Positions 48,197-60,055 of a DNA stretch of 64,000 bases are shown piece after piece. The stretch comes from Neurospora crassa OR74A. Its lineage: Eukaryota; Ascomycota; Sordariomycetes; Sordariales; Sordariaceae. The DNA lies in assembly GCF_000182925.2 (NCBI RefSeq), contig NC_026501.1, positions 2,790,001 through 2,854,000 on the forward strand, written 5' to 3'. The notes under the pieces were generated by a model that was not told the DNA's origin, ran no database searches, and was given only the letters and a program-made list of their open reading frames with translations. How positions within the stretch are numbered: the stretch's first letter is position 1; each line of letters opens with the position of its first letter. The position numbers and the translations under genes are program-made.

Positions 48197-50163
48197 TCAG
48201 CACTTCAAGTTAATGCCCTTCCTCAACTCCGACTGCCTGATCTCAAACATGACCTGAATGCCAACGAACAGGGCAATGCATGAGCCCGTGAGAAAGGAGA
48301 TGCCTAGACGAAGCAAGTTAGTGCACCAGTCCAGTCAGGCAAGCAAGCAGTGAAGCAACATACCAGACAACCCCCTAAACAGGCCCTCCCAAAGAGCCTT
48401 CATAGCATCAACCCCACCGCCAAAGCCGACCACGTTCGCGCTGATCATCATCAACACGTTTCCGACCGCGCCCACGCAGCACAGCATCCTGTAAGCCGTC
48501 GGCCTGCCCTCCCACTTTTTGCGCGGGAACAAATAACCGGCGGCGATCTCGGGCAGGAAGAACGCGACAATAAGCCAGCTCCACACAAGCAGCTGGAAAT
48601 CCACGTCGTGCCAGATGGCCACGAACATGAACACGGCCAGGTACGTGATAATCGAGTATGCCGAGCTGACAAGCGTTCTGAAGTTGGACCCACCTAACGG
48701 GATGTAGATGTAGCGGAGCGTCCATCGATAGAAGGAGCGGTGCCAGGAGCGCCAAAAGGACAGAGTGCTGTAGTTGTCGCTCACGCACCGCAGCATGTTC
48801 TCGGGTGGGTCGATTCCGTCCACCAGGGCCCAGAAGCGGAAGAGGCGCCAGGGAACCAGCAGCTTCAGCCAGATGATGTGCAGCTTGAAGAAGGAGAGCA
48901 GGGCGATCTGGGCGGGCGTGTACGAGGACCAGTCAGGCCGCGCGTTGGAGATGGCGTTGACATAATTGAAGTGCAGCACGAACTCCATGGCAAGGAGTAC
49001 GAGCAGACACCGGATGCCGTACTTGACGGTGCGCGAAAGTTCGATACTGGCGGACTGGTATCGGCACTGCGAGATGTAGTCGTTGAAGGTCAGGATCGGG
49101 CCGGCCAGGTACAACGGGGCGTAGATGGCGTAAGCGAAGTAGTTGCGGAAGGAGTAGTTACTCTTCGGCGCTGGAGTGCCGACACGGTCGCGTTCGGAAA
49201 GGCTGGCAGGGTCTAGTTGCTTCTTCTTTGGTGCGTTAGCATGAGCGCAAACTGGAATGTAAGCCCAAGATTTCGTACCTCGATAGGGCTGCCGCCCTGT
49301 CTGTCCATCATCCAGGCATAATCGAGGTTGAAGCTGATCAGTCGGAGAATGGTGATATTGAAGAGAATGTGCCACCGGTTCAGGAGTCCTTGTTGGCTGT
49401 CCATCCAAGAAGCAAGCTCAAGCAGGCTGTCTGGCGCAAAGGGAATCAAGTTCACGAACGTCTTGAATCTGTAACCATCGTAGACTTTCATAGTCACCAA
49501 GATGTAGAGGTTGAAGATCCATGTCGCCCATGGGACAACCTTTCTCGGGAGCCTAGTTGCAATTTGGTAATTCAACCACAAGAGACCTAGGATTTTAAGC
49601 CCGCTAGTTCCGTGGAGGGCTGTGAGGAGAATAGCACCAAAGAAGGCATCAAACGATATACGCTGCTCTAGTCGTGCCTCGGCAGCTCTGGGTGATGTTT
49701 CAGAGGCACCAGGCTCAAGTCGTGTTGGCTTGAATAGCTTCCAAACTCGGCGCAAAAGCGGCTGCACAACGAGTAGTCCAAAAATATGCGGTATCTTTCC
49801 CCTAATCGTTCGTAGCTGGATGTCCGATACATCAACCTTGCGACCCAACATCCAGCCGTCTGACAGATAGCGTTGGAACTTCGGGTACCTCGGGTCGGAT
49901 TCCCTGGACACTTCAAAAGGAACCCAAAACATGTAAGGAATCGCAACCAAGAACACCAAGTAGTATAGATAGAACTCGGGTGTGCTCCATTTTGATCTCT
50001 CTGCTTTCTTTCCCTTGCTCAAGCCGCCCTCTTGTGCTCCGTGTGGATCATTTTTCGCCTCGGCCGCAAGTTTGTATGGGACGGACGAAGGTGTTGTGAA
50101 TCGTGTGTCGAGCGTGTCTAGTTGGTATATGCTTCGAATGAAGCCGATGATGCCTCCTCCCAT
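48197..50163 (-). CDS. gup1: Gup1-type membrane-bound O-acyltransferase (MBOAT)
   Basis: Spliced CDS of 617 aa; exons 50163-49279, 49225-48364 and 48303-48197 (introns 53 and 60 nt). The protein is polytopic, with many membrane segments (FYLYYLVFLVAIPYMFWVPF, FAYAIYAPLYLAGPILTF, YSIITYLAVFMFVAIWHD). The MBOAT signature is clear: the PPENMLRCVSDNYSTLSFWRSWHRSFYRWT block, read here as consecutive motifs FWRSWHRSFYRW and YIYIPLGGS, and the catalytic His in VAIWHDVDFQLLVW. Gup1 acts in the ER and remodels GPI anchors by adding a long acyl chain at sn-2; it affects wall integrity and lipid rafts. The N-terminal part (SIYQLDTLDTRFTT) matches the Gup1 family. The intron 1 acceptor lies in an AAGAAGAAG stretch, so alternative acceptors three nt apart are possible. 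The short last exon ends FEIRQSELRKGINLKC. It is divergent from the chitin synthase activator gene. Confidence 0.92.
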
Positions 50164-52855
50164 CTTCCAAGGTAAGATGCGCCGCACTTCAGAGCATAAC
50201 CGAGCTGTGATGATGACGTGGGAGTCGCGAGAAAATGTGTTTTACTTCGAAGCGTCACTGATTCAAGGTTCGTTCATCCGGAGTGACCTTTTTCGATGTC
50301 GCAGATGATGGTTGACCTCGTCTTGGGTAAGATCGGTCCTTCAAGGTTCACGATGGCTTGATTTCGTGTTGACTTGGCGCAAACGCTGTCCGATAGTGTG
50401 CTCGATTATATGCGGGAAGCCTGCGAGTCAATGAGCATCTTGAGTAGACCTGGATATAAATAGTCCCTACTTTGATATTGACCGCTTAATGGTTGTGGCG
50501 TTGTTCGTATTGGAGAGCTGTCCTTGAACTATTCAATCAAGCGATGCGACGAGCGACATGGATAACAAATGGTAGGTAGTTGTTCTAGGTAGCTCCAATT
50601 TCCCCAGAGAGGGGCGCTGTAACTTTGCAGTTGGTAGCAGCTGGCGTGGGGCTGTGTCAGCCCAAGCCACGTGTGTGTTGCCCTTGAGTCTCCCTCGGCG
50701 TCCATTACACTAGTTCTGTTCAAGTTGCCCGGCTTGTCCGCCTGTTACTGAGTGGAAGATACAACGAAGACAAACCTAGGTAGGTAACCTAGTCCCCTTT
50801 TTGCCTGGTTCTCTGCGTTGTTCCAACGGTCCAGACTCTGGTCCCACGAAATGGTACAAATCTATATGGGAGTCGTTCGTGAAAGAAGCAAGACATCTTC
50901 TTCCAAACTTGGCCTGAGCGTCGACGAGCAAAACAGAAACCACAAGTGGCAACAGCAGAGCGGGCAACTGGCAAGTTCTGCTCTCTGTCCGCTGCTTCGT
51001 TCCATGTTTGAGATACCCCTGAGTGACCCGTGCCCCTTTTGCACGTCTGCTACGTAGTACATCCAGGAGAACGGAAGCCTGCGTACATATCATTCGTCAA
51101 ACCTGATGTCAGCCCGTTTCCTGCAGAGTTGCATTCGGCTTTTTGCTGTCCTGTCCTGTCTCTGTGAGGGCGAAAAGGGTGATCTTTACGGCAGAGCCGC
51201 AACATAAGGGCGGGAACGTGTTTCTCGGGTCCCATCTTGCAACACCTTCCTCGGCTCGGATTGCGAGTCAGTTCCGGGCAAGAGATTACCAGATTTGACC
51301 GAAGCCATCCTAGAGGGGTCAAATCAAGTTCTTGCCAGTCCAGATTACTCTTGGATGTACAATTCGCTGACATATAAGCGCCTTAAAGAGTTTCATCTTC
51401 TTTCAGCCCGGCAAGTTGCAGGTGTTTGGGAGACGAACTCGAACTGCAGATGAGCTAGCTAGGTACTTAGTGTACACAAGGTCACATACCTAGGCATACA
51501 CAGGTCCTGGATCAGAGACTATTTCCGTCCTACTACCCTCCAGACCCGAGCACTGAATATGAAAGCTACATCTACCTCTACAGTACCGTCAAACCTACTT
51601 CTCGAGAGGTCTACTCTAGACACATGTAACAGATCATTGAGACAGATGCCAACCAAACTTATCATCATACATCAAGGGGAGACGGTGCTGCCCTATGTCC
51701 TACCAATACGCGGCGGGGGTTTGGCTGCGCAGCTCACCATCCAGTCACTCCAAGTTGTGTCCATTCTGTAATTGGACCCCTGACCCATCGTCCCCTCCCC
51801 AGACCCTTGAGAGTCCCTGAGAGTCCCCTGACTGCATCCCATCCATCAATGTAACTCCACTGGAAGGCATCTGGCACTCCACCAGGCACGCACCCCTCTG
51901 GCCGGCTGCCTCTCAAAGGGCCCCGGCCATCCTTGTCGCAACTGTCCTGCACGACCATCAGCGGCTGCCCCTCGCTAACAAGCGGCCCGGGGTACCTGTA
52001 GGCGTCACAGAAGCGAGTTTGCAGAAGAGAAGGTGTTAATGTCGGGTGCTGCCCGTTAGACGCCTGATTCTATCCCGGACATTGGTCGGAGGGAGACCTG
52101 CCCAGGTTTCCCTTGAGCTCCATTCGCGGCCTCAATTGCCATCGAGTACAAAGTGTACGTACGACATTGTTGCCCGGCGGGAATGCAACTTCCTTCCCTT
52201 TCACAACACGCGTTAACAGTTGTCGTGCCATCATGCTATCCTCACATTTCCCTTGATATGAATCGGTGTATCAGATCCATGTGCCCAACATAAAATTCGA
52301 CTAACGACGACCCATTTTTTCTTCCTCTTTTGTCACTGCTAAGCCGGCCCAACCGCAGCGGACGGTAGCGGGTGGTCCACTCGCTCCGTTCCTTTATTTG
52401 ATCGCCGTCACAGTGTTCACGGGATCTCCTTCCTGTTTTTCTGTCCCTCCTACCGACCGTAACCTTTTCCCCAATTCTTCGATTCCCGCCTTTTCTGGTC
52501 TTCACTTGGCTTGGAAACTCAGGCACTCCCGGGCGCCGACGACTTTGGCTCAACATACGGTCGTTTCTTTTGTCGTCGGCACAGCTTGACCCGGAACGGG
52601 TCCCGAACCTTGTTGCCCCTCGCGGCCCAACGACTTCGCAGTACCATTCGACACAAGGAAATATTATGATCCATTTTTTAGTATACTGAACTCCCGAACA
52701 CAGTCGACTATACGTACAGCTCGCTTCTTTGTTTGAACGGGCGCGATCGCTTCCCCCTTTACGCGAACGTGCTGCACCTGCATGCGGACATAGACCGTCA
52801 CCGTCATCCTGCTTCCGAACGCGGCGCATAAGGCAGGTCCTGAGTGCATAGGAAG
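50164..52855. other. Divergent intergenic region (gup1 / skt5)
   Basis: About 2.7 kb between two divergently transcribed cell-wall-related genes. TAGGTAGGTAAC-type words occur near 50775 and 51460. The right ~600 bp (52240-52855) is C/T-rich and leader-like. No ORF here is convincing, and I see no RNA gene. Confidence 0.55.
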
Positions 52856-55800
52856 ATGGCATACAGTGGAGGATACGAAGGAGGGCCGGGAGGACGCCAG
52901 TACGGCGGTCAAGCACCACCACCTAGAGGACCGCCGCAGCGCGCATACACCGCTGGACCTGGCATGCCACAACAGCAGTACACTGCGCCGCCGCCTCAGC
53001 AGCACTACGACCGATATCAGGAAGACTATGGCTATGGCGGCGGCTACAATGACCATGGGGGTGGTTATGATCAGGGATATGGAGGACAAGATCAAGGTTA
53101 CGGTGGACAATATGATGACAGAAACTACCAGAGAGGCCCGCCAGCGCAGGATTACCCTCAGCAAGACTACTTTATTCCCGGACCCAATGGCCGCAATGGA
53201 CCCCCTCCTGAAGCTGCTGCTCCCGGTCCCGGCCCCGGCCGAGGTGGACCACCCATGCAAGGTGGCAGAGCCGGGCCCGCTGGTCCGATGCGTCCTCCTG
53301 CAGACAACGGCAGGGGTCCTCCAGCTCCCTATCCGCCGCGTGGTGGCGGCTACCCTCCGGGCCCAGGACGGGGTTATCCGCCCCAAGGCCCCGGTGGGAG
53401 GCCAGGCCCTCCGGATCGAGCTGTGGCTTCAGATCCCAGCGGTGGGTCTCATGCTTGCATATAGACTTTCCAAATGACTTCACTGACAATCTTCCAGCGA
53501 ACCGCCGGCCACCCATGAATGGCCCCGGTCCGGGTCCCGGTCCCGGCCCTCTGAGTCCTGAAAACCGTGGTTTTGGTGGTGGTAATTTCCGGGGCCCTCC
53601 GGGAGCGCAGCGAAGGCCTGATGTGGACAATGTTGCAGCACAAATGGATGGGATGAATCTCTCGATTCAGAGGCCACCAACAAGAGGACCTCCTGGGCCT
53701 AATGGTACTGGACCGCAACGTGCACCAATGCGCCCAGATACCAGGGACGGGTATGGAGGGCCGATGCGTCCTAATACTAGAGACGGCTATGGAGGACCAG
53801 GACCTGGAGGGCCGCAAATGGGACCGCCCCAGCCATACCGCCCTCAACAGGACATTCAAGATCAGCGGCGAGGCCCTCCTCCTGGCCCGGACTTTGGCCA
53901 GCCTGGGGTATTTCAGGATGGTGGCTTTGGTCCACCTGGGCGGAGTATGACCATGCCTGCGAGAGATGATATGGGATTTCAGCCTCCGCCGCAGAATTTC
54001 ATGCACCAGAGCGACAGTGTCCCTTACAATGGTCCTGTTGGACGCGCGATACAGAGACCAAACACGGCTCAAGGTGCACGGGCGCCACCGCAGAGGGTTT
54101 ACCCGTCTGACCATGGAGTTCCTCCATTACCACAAAACAACTACGACCAAGGGTACGGGAACCGACAAGACATAGCCTATGGAGGTCAACAGCAACAGCA
54201 GCAACCCGGTCCTGTCGATGATTACTACGAGGACTATTACGAGCCTACTGGCAACGGCGGGTACCCAGCTCAATCAGATGGCCCAAACTTTGATGCCATT
54301 TCCCCTCACAGGCATAAAGATTCTTTTGACCAGCACATGCAGCCTAATCAGATGCAGCACCAAGCTCAACGTGGGCCTGGCCGCCTACCGGAGATGTCTC
54401 GGGCCAAGTCTCAACCTGACCTGCGAAATTCGCAGACGGCTGTATTTGAAATGGCAGGTGATATGCCCCCGATACCCATGATGCAACAACAACAAACGGG
54501 GGGCCCGCGTGGTTCGCTTGAAAGTCAGAACAGTCTTCACAGGCCGTCCCCTAATGGTCAGCCAGGGCCACTGCCACCAGGAGCTGGTATAACTGCTCAC
54601 CCAGCACCATACAGACCCGGGCAATCTGCGCCCCCTCAGGGACCGTATAACTCGGACAATTTGCCATTGCATCCTGCTCCAGTCCGCCCAGGTCAGATGC
54701 CCGGCTCTATGGTCAATTTGAATGACAGGCCCCCTCCAGTCAGGAACTACCAGGCTGCTATGAACAGTATGCCTGCTCCTCCCCCTCTCAACAACCAACC
54801 TGGTCCTCAGCCGATGCAAGGTGGTCCTGGTTCGCCGCCCCCTCCCACGAAACCAGTCGAGCCCAAGGTTACTGTGGAAGAACTGGAGCACCTGCGGGCC
54901 ATTGTCAAAAACGATTCCAATGATCAACAGTCTGCTCTTCGGCTTGCTAAGAAACTAGTTGAAGCGTCAGACGTCTTGGTCCCAAATCTGCCTGACCCCA
55001 AGGCTCGCGCTCGTTCTCGGGATCGCTACCTTGTTGATGCTCACAAGATTCTTCGCAAGCTTGAGAAGGCCAGCAACCCAGACGCCATGTTCTTCTTGGC
55101 AGACAGCATCGGCCGTGGGCTGTTCAGCTCTGAGCCCGATCACGCACATGCTTTCTCGCTCTACCAGTCCGCCGCGAAGCTCGGCCACGCGGCAGCAGCC
55201 TACCGCACCGCCGTCTGCTGCGAGATCGGCAACGATGAGGGCGGCGGGACCCGCAAGGACCCCATCAAGGCTATCCAATGGTATAAGCGCGCCGCGACGC
55301 TGGGCGACACCCCCGCCATGTACAAGGTTGGAATGATTCTGCTCAAGGGACTGCTGGGTCAGCCGAAGAACAGGCGGGAGGCCATCAGCTGGCTCAAGCG
55401 GGCCGCCGAGCGCGCCGATACCGAGAACCCGCACGCCCTCCACGAGCTCGCACTCCTGTACGCTAGCGCTGAGCCCGACGACGTTATCCTCCGCGACGAG
55501 GCATACGCCTTCAGCCTGTTCAAGCAGGCGGCCGAGCTGGGATATAAGTTCAGCCAATTCCGTCTGGGCGCTGCATATGAGTACGGTCTGTTCGGCTGCC
55601 CGATCGACCCGCGGTTATCTATCATGTGGTATAGCCGCGCGGCGACCCAGGAGGAACACCAGAGTGAGCTGGCGCTTTCAGGATGGTACTTTACTGGTAG
55701 TGAGGGTGTGTTGCAGCAAAACGATACCGAGGCGTATCTGTGGGCGAGAAAGGCTGCCATGGCTGGGCTGGCCAAGGCCGAGTTTGCCATGGGTTACTTC

Positions 55801-56092
55801 ACGGAGGAGGGTATCGGTGTGCCAGCCAACCTTGAGGATGCGAAGAGGTGGTACTGGCGGGCTGCTGGTAAGTCTTTTTTTTTTCTCCATACCCTAACCC
55901 CGTCCTTGCATCCATTGAGAAAAGTTCATTCACTAACCAACTATCTGCATCGATACAGCCCAAGACCACCCCAAAGCCCGCGAGCGTCTAGAGGAGCTCA
56001 AGCGATCAGGAAAGAACGGGCCGAGAAACCGGGAGAAGATATCTCGCAACAGAAATTCGAGGCAGCAGGAGGGTGAATGCTTGGTAATGTAA
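52856..56092 (+). CDS. skt5: Skt5/Chs4-type chitin synthase activator (Sel1 repeats, CAAX box)
   Basis: Spliced CDS of 1029 aa; exons 52856-53441, 53498-55867 and 55959-56092 (introns 56 and 91 nt). Residues 1 to ~700 are disordered and rich in Pro, Gly, Gln and Tyr (GPGPGPGPGPLSPE and YGGQDQGYGGQY-like repeats). Residues ~720-985 hold a run of Sel1/TPR-like repeats: AFSLYQSAAKLGHAAAAYRT, AIQWYKRAATLGDTPAMYKV, AISWLKRAAERAD, AFSLFKQAAELGYKFSQFRL, AYLWARKAAMAGLAKAEFAM. The last exon adds a basic tail and ends CLVM-stop, a CAAX prenylation motif like that of yeast Skt5. Skt5 activates chitin synthase III and anchors it at membranes. Without the third exon the reading frame would run on into the intron and miss the CAAX box, so intron 2 matters. 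The neighbouring gup1 also affects the wall; co-regulation from the shared 2.7 kb region is possible but unproven. Confidence 0.93.
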
Positions 56093-56626
56093 AATCCGTA
56101 ATCATATAAGGTCAAATGAATCCAGGGGGTGGTACCTAGCCGGCCAATTTCCCTTTGGGAGGCAACATCGTATTGCGTTGTATTTTGGGAGCTAGAATAT
56201 GTAGAAGAAGTAATCTATGCACACCCATACCCGGCCGATGGTTCATGCCGAGGTTCCTCATACACTGGAATTTGATGATGGCTCCTGTTCACTTGCCTTT
56301 CCAGGAGTCCTCTGCCATTGTACGGGGCAATTCATCGTCATCTTCGACGCTTGACACCTCCTTCTTTCTCTCAACAGAAAGTCGACGTATAAAATTACAT
56401 CATATTGCCATAACATCATCAAGCACGGTTTAAGGCGAGGCATCTCCTTAGTTCGTACTTTGGGCCAGAAAGCCATTGCAATTACAATGACCTGAAATTA
56501 CAAAGATCTCCAATTCCAACCAAGTTAACAATATAATGTATGAATTATGTGCACGCTCAACACCACAATGAGGTACAAACTACCAATGTAATAATAGCCT
56601 TTGTGTCAATAGCCACCTATATGAAA
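56093..56626. other. Intergenic: 3' flank of skt5 up to the tRNA
   Basis: About 0.5 kb, AT-rich toward the right. No further gene seen. Confidence 0.6.
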
Positions 56627-56722
56627 GCCCGATTAGCTCAGCTGGTTAGAGCGTCGTACTAATATCTTCACCGAGATATCAAGTCCATGCGAAGGTCAAC
56701 AGTTCAATCCTGTTATTGGGCA
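56627..56722 (+). tRNA. tRNA-Ile (AAU anticodon) with a 22-nt intron
   Basis: Cloverleaf folded by hand: acceptor stem GCCCGAT with ATTGGGC (one G-U), D arm GCTC/GAGC, anticodon stem TCGTA with TGCGA (one wobble) around the loop CTAATAA with anticodon AAT at 56661-56663, T arm AACAG/CTGTT with loop TTCAATC, and discriminator A at 56722. The intron (56665-56686) sits one base 3' of the anticodon, the canonical position. Both internal promoter boxes are present (A box TAGCTCAGCTGG; B box AGTTCAATCC, close to GGTTCGANNCC). Confidence 0.9.
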
Positions 56723-57004
56723 TGATCCATTGTTTTTTTCACCCCTTGTACACACCGAGGGTGTTAGTTCAGTCCTATCGTTCGATACATTTTGTGATTA
56801 AAATTCTTTATTTTTCTTTTTGTTTTATTCTTTTGGCGGTATTAATGCTCTTGTTCGTGTCGTTACGGCCGTTAGAAAAAGATATAATGATCCGCGTCCA
56901 AACAAATTATTGTTTCTCTTCTCTACTTAAAGCATAGTTGAAGTCTTCTACTGCATCAACAGACATCTGAAATATGATGAATACGCTTGATGCTTCCAAC
57001 TGGT

Positions 57005-58053
57005 TTAATCCTCCTCGCGAATTCTCAACTCCTTCTGAATCCACCGCAACGCCTTCTCTAAATCCCTCGTGCTAGTGTTGCGAATAGTTTCAGCTGAAAA
57101 CGGTGCGTCGCTTTGGCCATACCGCGCTTTCTTCTCTGACTGTTCATGAGCTAGTAATGACTTGAATCAGTTGATGCGTCACTGAAAAGCTGTAATAGCA
57201 ATGTTGGCCACCCTCGGCTGGCGTCTTTGTCGACTTGAAGATCATCAAGAAGCAGTGAGGAAAAAAGATAAAGACGAAGACGAAGAACAACGTACCGATA
57301 CGGAGGGAGCAACTCTTCCCCTCACCCTTGTAGTAGCAGCTGAAGCAAGCGCCCCCATGCACCGCCCGACCGCCAGCGACACACTCCGCAAACGGCCCAT
57401 AGTTGTCTACAGTCTCACACTTGGTACAGGTCTTTTCTCCAGTTTCTTGCGGCGTAAATAGATAGTGAGCAATGCCAGTAAAATGCTCTTGACGCTCCCA
57501 TTTGAGGTTGGAGGTGACTAGTTGACCTTTGACCCAGTACTGCTTTAGCCAGAGAGGGCGCAAGATGGTCTGCGAGTTACAAGCATTAGATTATGTCTTG
57601 GTACGTTTTTCATTGAGATATTATGATAGGTACCTTGTGTTTGGAGATGATGGCCAGCGCCTGATTGGACTCACAATCCAATAACTTCTTCAAAGCGAAG
57701 CGAAGACGCTGTTTCGGCGAGAGGCTGTCCCTCCAGTAATCGATGTCCTCATTCGCATCGCTATCTTGGCCGAGGGACTCGTCACGGAAGACGTAAGGTG
57801 TGAACATGTTGGGTGGCGGCGCGAGCCGCGCGGGCGGGTCGTCCCTGCTCCTGCCCTCCTCCATCTTGTCGTCGGGCATGAAGAGGTAAGGTGTAAACAC
57901 GTTGGCAGCCTCGCTTCTCTGCTCCTCAATGTGTCGCTTCTTGGGCGCTTGAAAGTCTTCTTCGGAGGTTTCAGTTATTGGTTCCATGTCTGGCGATGAC
58001 ACGGGTAGCACGGACGGGCCGGCCTTGTCCTCGTCGCATTCGATATTGGGCAT
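57005..58053 (-). CDS. Small Cys-rich protein resembling the fungal DUF3716 family
   Basis: Spliced CDS of 279 aa; exons 58053-57634, 57569-57296 and 57150-57005 (introns 64 and 145 nt), all in phase. The N-terminal half is acidic and disordered with a repeated segment, VFTPYLFMPDD and MFTPYVFRDES. A helical part follows (SPKQRLRFALKKLLDCESNQ). The second exon carries a Cys cluster: CTKCETVDNYGPFAECV, then GACFSCYYKGEGKSCSLR. The spacing (CxxC, GPFxxCV, GACxxCxYxGxGxxCS) resembles the DUF3716 domain of filamentous fungi, which may bind zinc; the function is unknown. The third exon encodes a helix with TRDLEKALRWIQKELRIREE. Taken alone none of the exons is obvious; the joined model is consistent. 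Confidence 0.75.
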
Positions 58054-60055
58054 CTGGATGATTTTTCCTGTTTGATATTAGTGTTTGAAGCAACTATATT
58101 GCCAGGTAGGTACCATTTGTTGTCTTGTATACGATCGGGTACTTACCAGGGTTTTGCTTTTGGTGATTTTATACCTCCCAACAGAAGGATAAAAGGTTAT
58201 CGCATGTGAACGGGCAATCTTCAGAACTACTACCTCTATGGACGAGATGAAGTTTGTTGCAGGTAGGTTGCTGGGCTGTTTAGATCCATTGCCGAGCCGA
58301 CGGAGACAGCTGGTACGGTAAAAGGGAAAAAGAAACTGCCAACGGATCACGCCCTCAGTACCTGAGACGCGTCGATACCTCTAAAATCTCTAAATGGCAG
58401 CTGTTAACAGCTGCGAGAAATCGATCTTGATTTGAAAAACAACGAACATAAACTTTAGACACTGTATTTTAAGACCAACCTACATCTGGACTGCTAGTTG
58501 ACGATGACGTGGGTCTTGGGGTTACCTGCTTCACGGATGTGGAATTTGGAGGTACGTGCGATAGCCATGCTGTTCCCGCTCTTTGTGCCAGCTAGTCAAG
58601 ATAGGAAGTGTGGACTCATGGAATGTTATTAATCGGGTACGATTTTGGTCTCAAGGGCCCTATGCGACGGGTTTTATACACAAATGACAGCTAATTTGCA
58701 AACTATCCTGAGTTGAGTTGTAATATGCTTTGAAGTCCCCATTTACGTTGGGTTGAGTTGATTGGGGTTGATCTAAGTCAATCTGCGTTGATCTGAGGTG
58801 ATCTAAGTTGATTTGTGCTGAACTTAGTTATCTTGAGCGCCGTGAAAGAACTGCATGAAAATCGATACAGTCATACTTATATTCGTAGACTGTCTTTGCT
58901 ACTACAATGGTTAGATCGGAACCACAAATACTCAGAGATGACTTCTCAAGGACTCTCATTTCTTCGCGGCGTTCCACGAACTCAACAACTTAGTGTTGCT
59001 AGTCTAGTTACTGTCATGGTGGAAAGTCGACTAAGACTATCGTTGCACGTCACGCTACTAAAGACACAATACCACAATATAAATAGGAGTATTCCAAAAA
59101 CCAATAAGATAGATAAAGGCCTTTATACGCTCTTGTAATTTCTTGTTTCTCTAATAATCAGCAATATTTTATATCAATAACCCATCCAAGTTAGTAGGAA
59201 ACTAAGCTACTAAGACACTCTACCGCCGCATCACTGCGATAACGATATATGGTTAGTTGAAGTGGGGTTTCCCTTCACTCTGTATCAGCACATAGGCTTG
59301 AAGAAAAAGTCGTCCTTGTTTTGTCACCATTTCCAGGTTGTGGTCAGGAGTCCCTACTTGTTTGTGAACCCAGACAGTTTGAACCCATAGTATGTGTACA
59401 TTCAGCACGTCAAAGATGACCAGCAGAGGATTTAGGGCCTTGGACCTTGGATTTCAGAGATACACGTGTTTAATGCGTTGTTATGATTTTGTGTTGCAGT
59501 CCACTTTTTTCGCAACTCCAAAAATCAAGACTATGCATGAGCATTTTTAGGGCTGCCTATCTGGGTTGCGTAGGTTGTGAAGGTGTTTCGCCGTTAAGGT
59601 TATGATCACTTCTGTATAATGTGATGCGTGGGGTCACTTTTGTTGGGTATGGAATTTGGGTTATTACTAGACTATATGTTAAGATTGTCCTGTACTGTAA
59701 AGTAGAGTAGAGAACCTTGACTATGTATGCTATGAAAATGAAGAGAACAACTCCGCTAAGAAGCTGGTTATGGACAAAGAGACATTGGGTGTGGTGACTA
59801 CCGAGAGGGGAAACGTCGTGGTTGTTGTTGAAGATTGACCAACTTTCCTGCATCTAGTGACACCGATCTGATATGCCATTGCCCAAGCTCAAGTAAGGGA
59901 GAAGCAAATGTGATACATACGTAAAAGAAAGAAAAGAAAATGAAACTGAGGAGATCAGAAATGAAAGGATGCAGACGAAAACTTTCAGTAGAACAGGACC
60001 AAGTTGCGAAAACATGCTAGCCCAACCGCCGAATATGACATGACTGCAATTCTTG
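58054..60055. other. Intergenic, AT-rich, with a degenerate GTTGATCT-type repeat
   Basis: About 2 kb. Between about 58727 and 58830 the words GTTGAT, GATCTAAG and GATCTGAG recur five or six times in imperfect tandem. From there to about 59250 the sequence is AT-rich with an ORF of 107 codons (58815-59138) that starts at GTG and has no recognised domain. It could be a decayed mobile element, but I see no terminal repeats. Confidence 0.45.
58727..58830. repeat. Imperfect tandem repeat of GTTGATCTRAG-like units
   Basis: Successive words GTTGAGTTGAT, GTTGATCTAAG, GTTGATCTGAG, GTGATCTAAG and GTTGATTTGTG follow each other at roughly 10-17 bp steps. Units are diverged; no coding role is seen. Confidence 0.6.

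Noticed and set aside
58815-59138. 107-codon ORF in the AT-rich spacer
   Set aside because: It begins at GTG, has no upstream exon support and no recognised motif.
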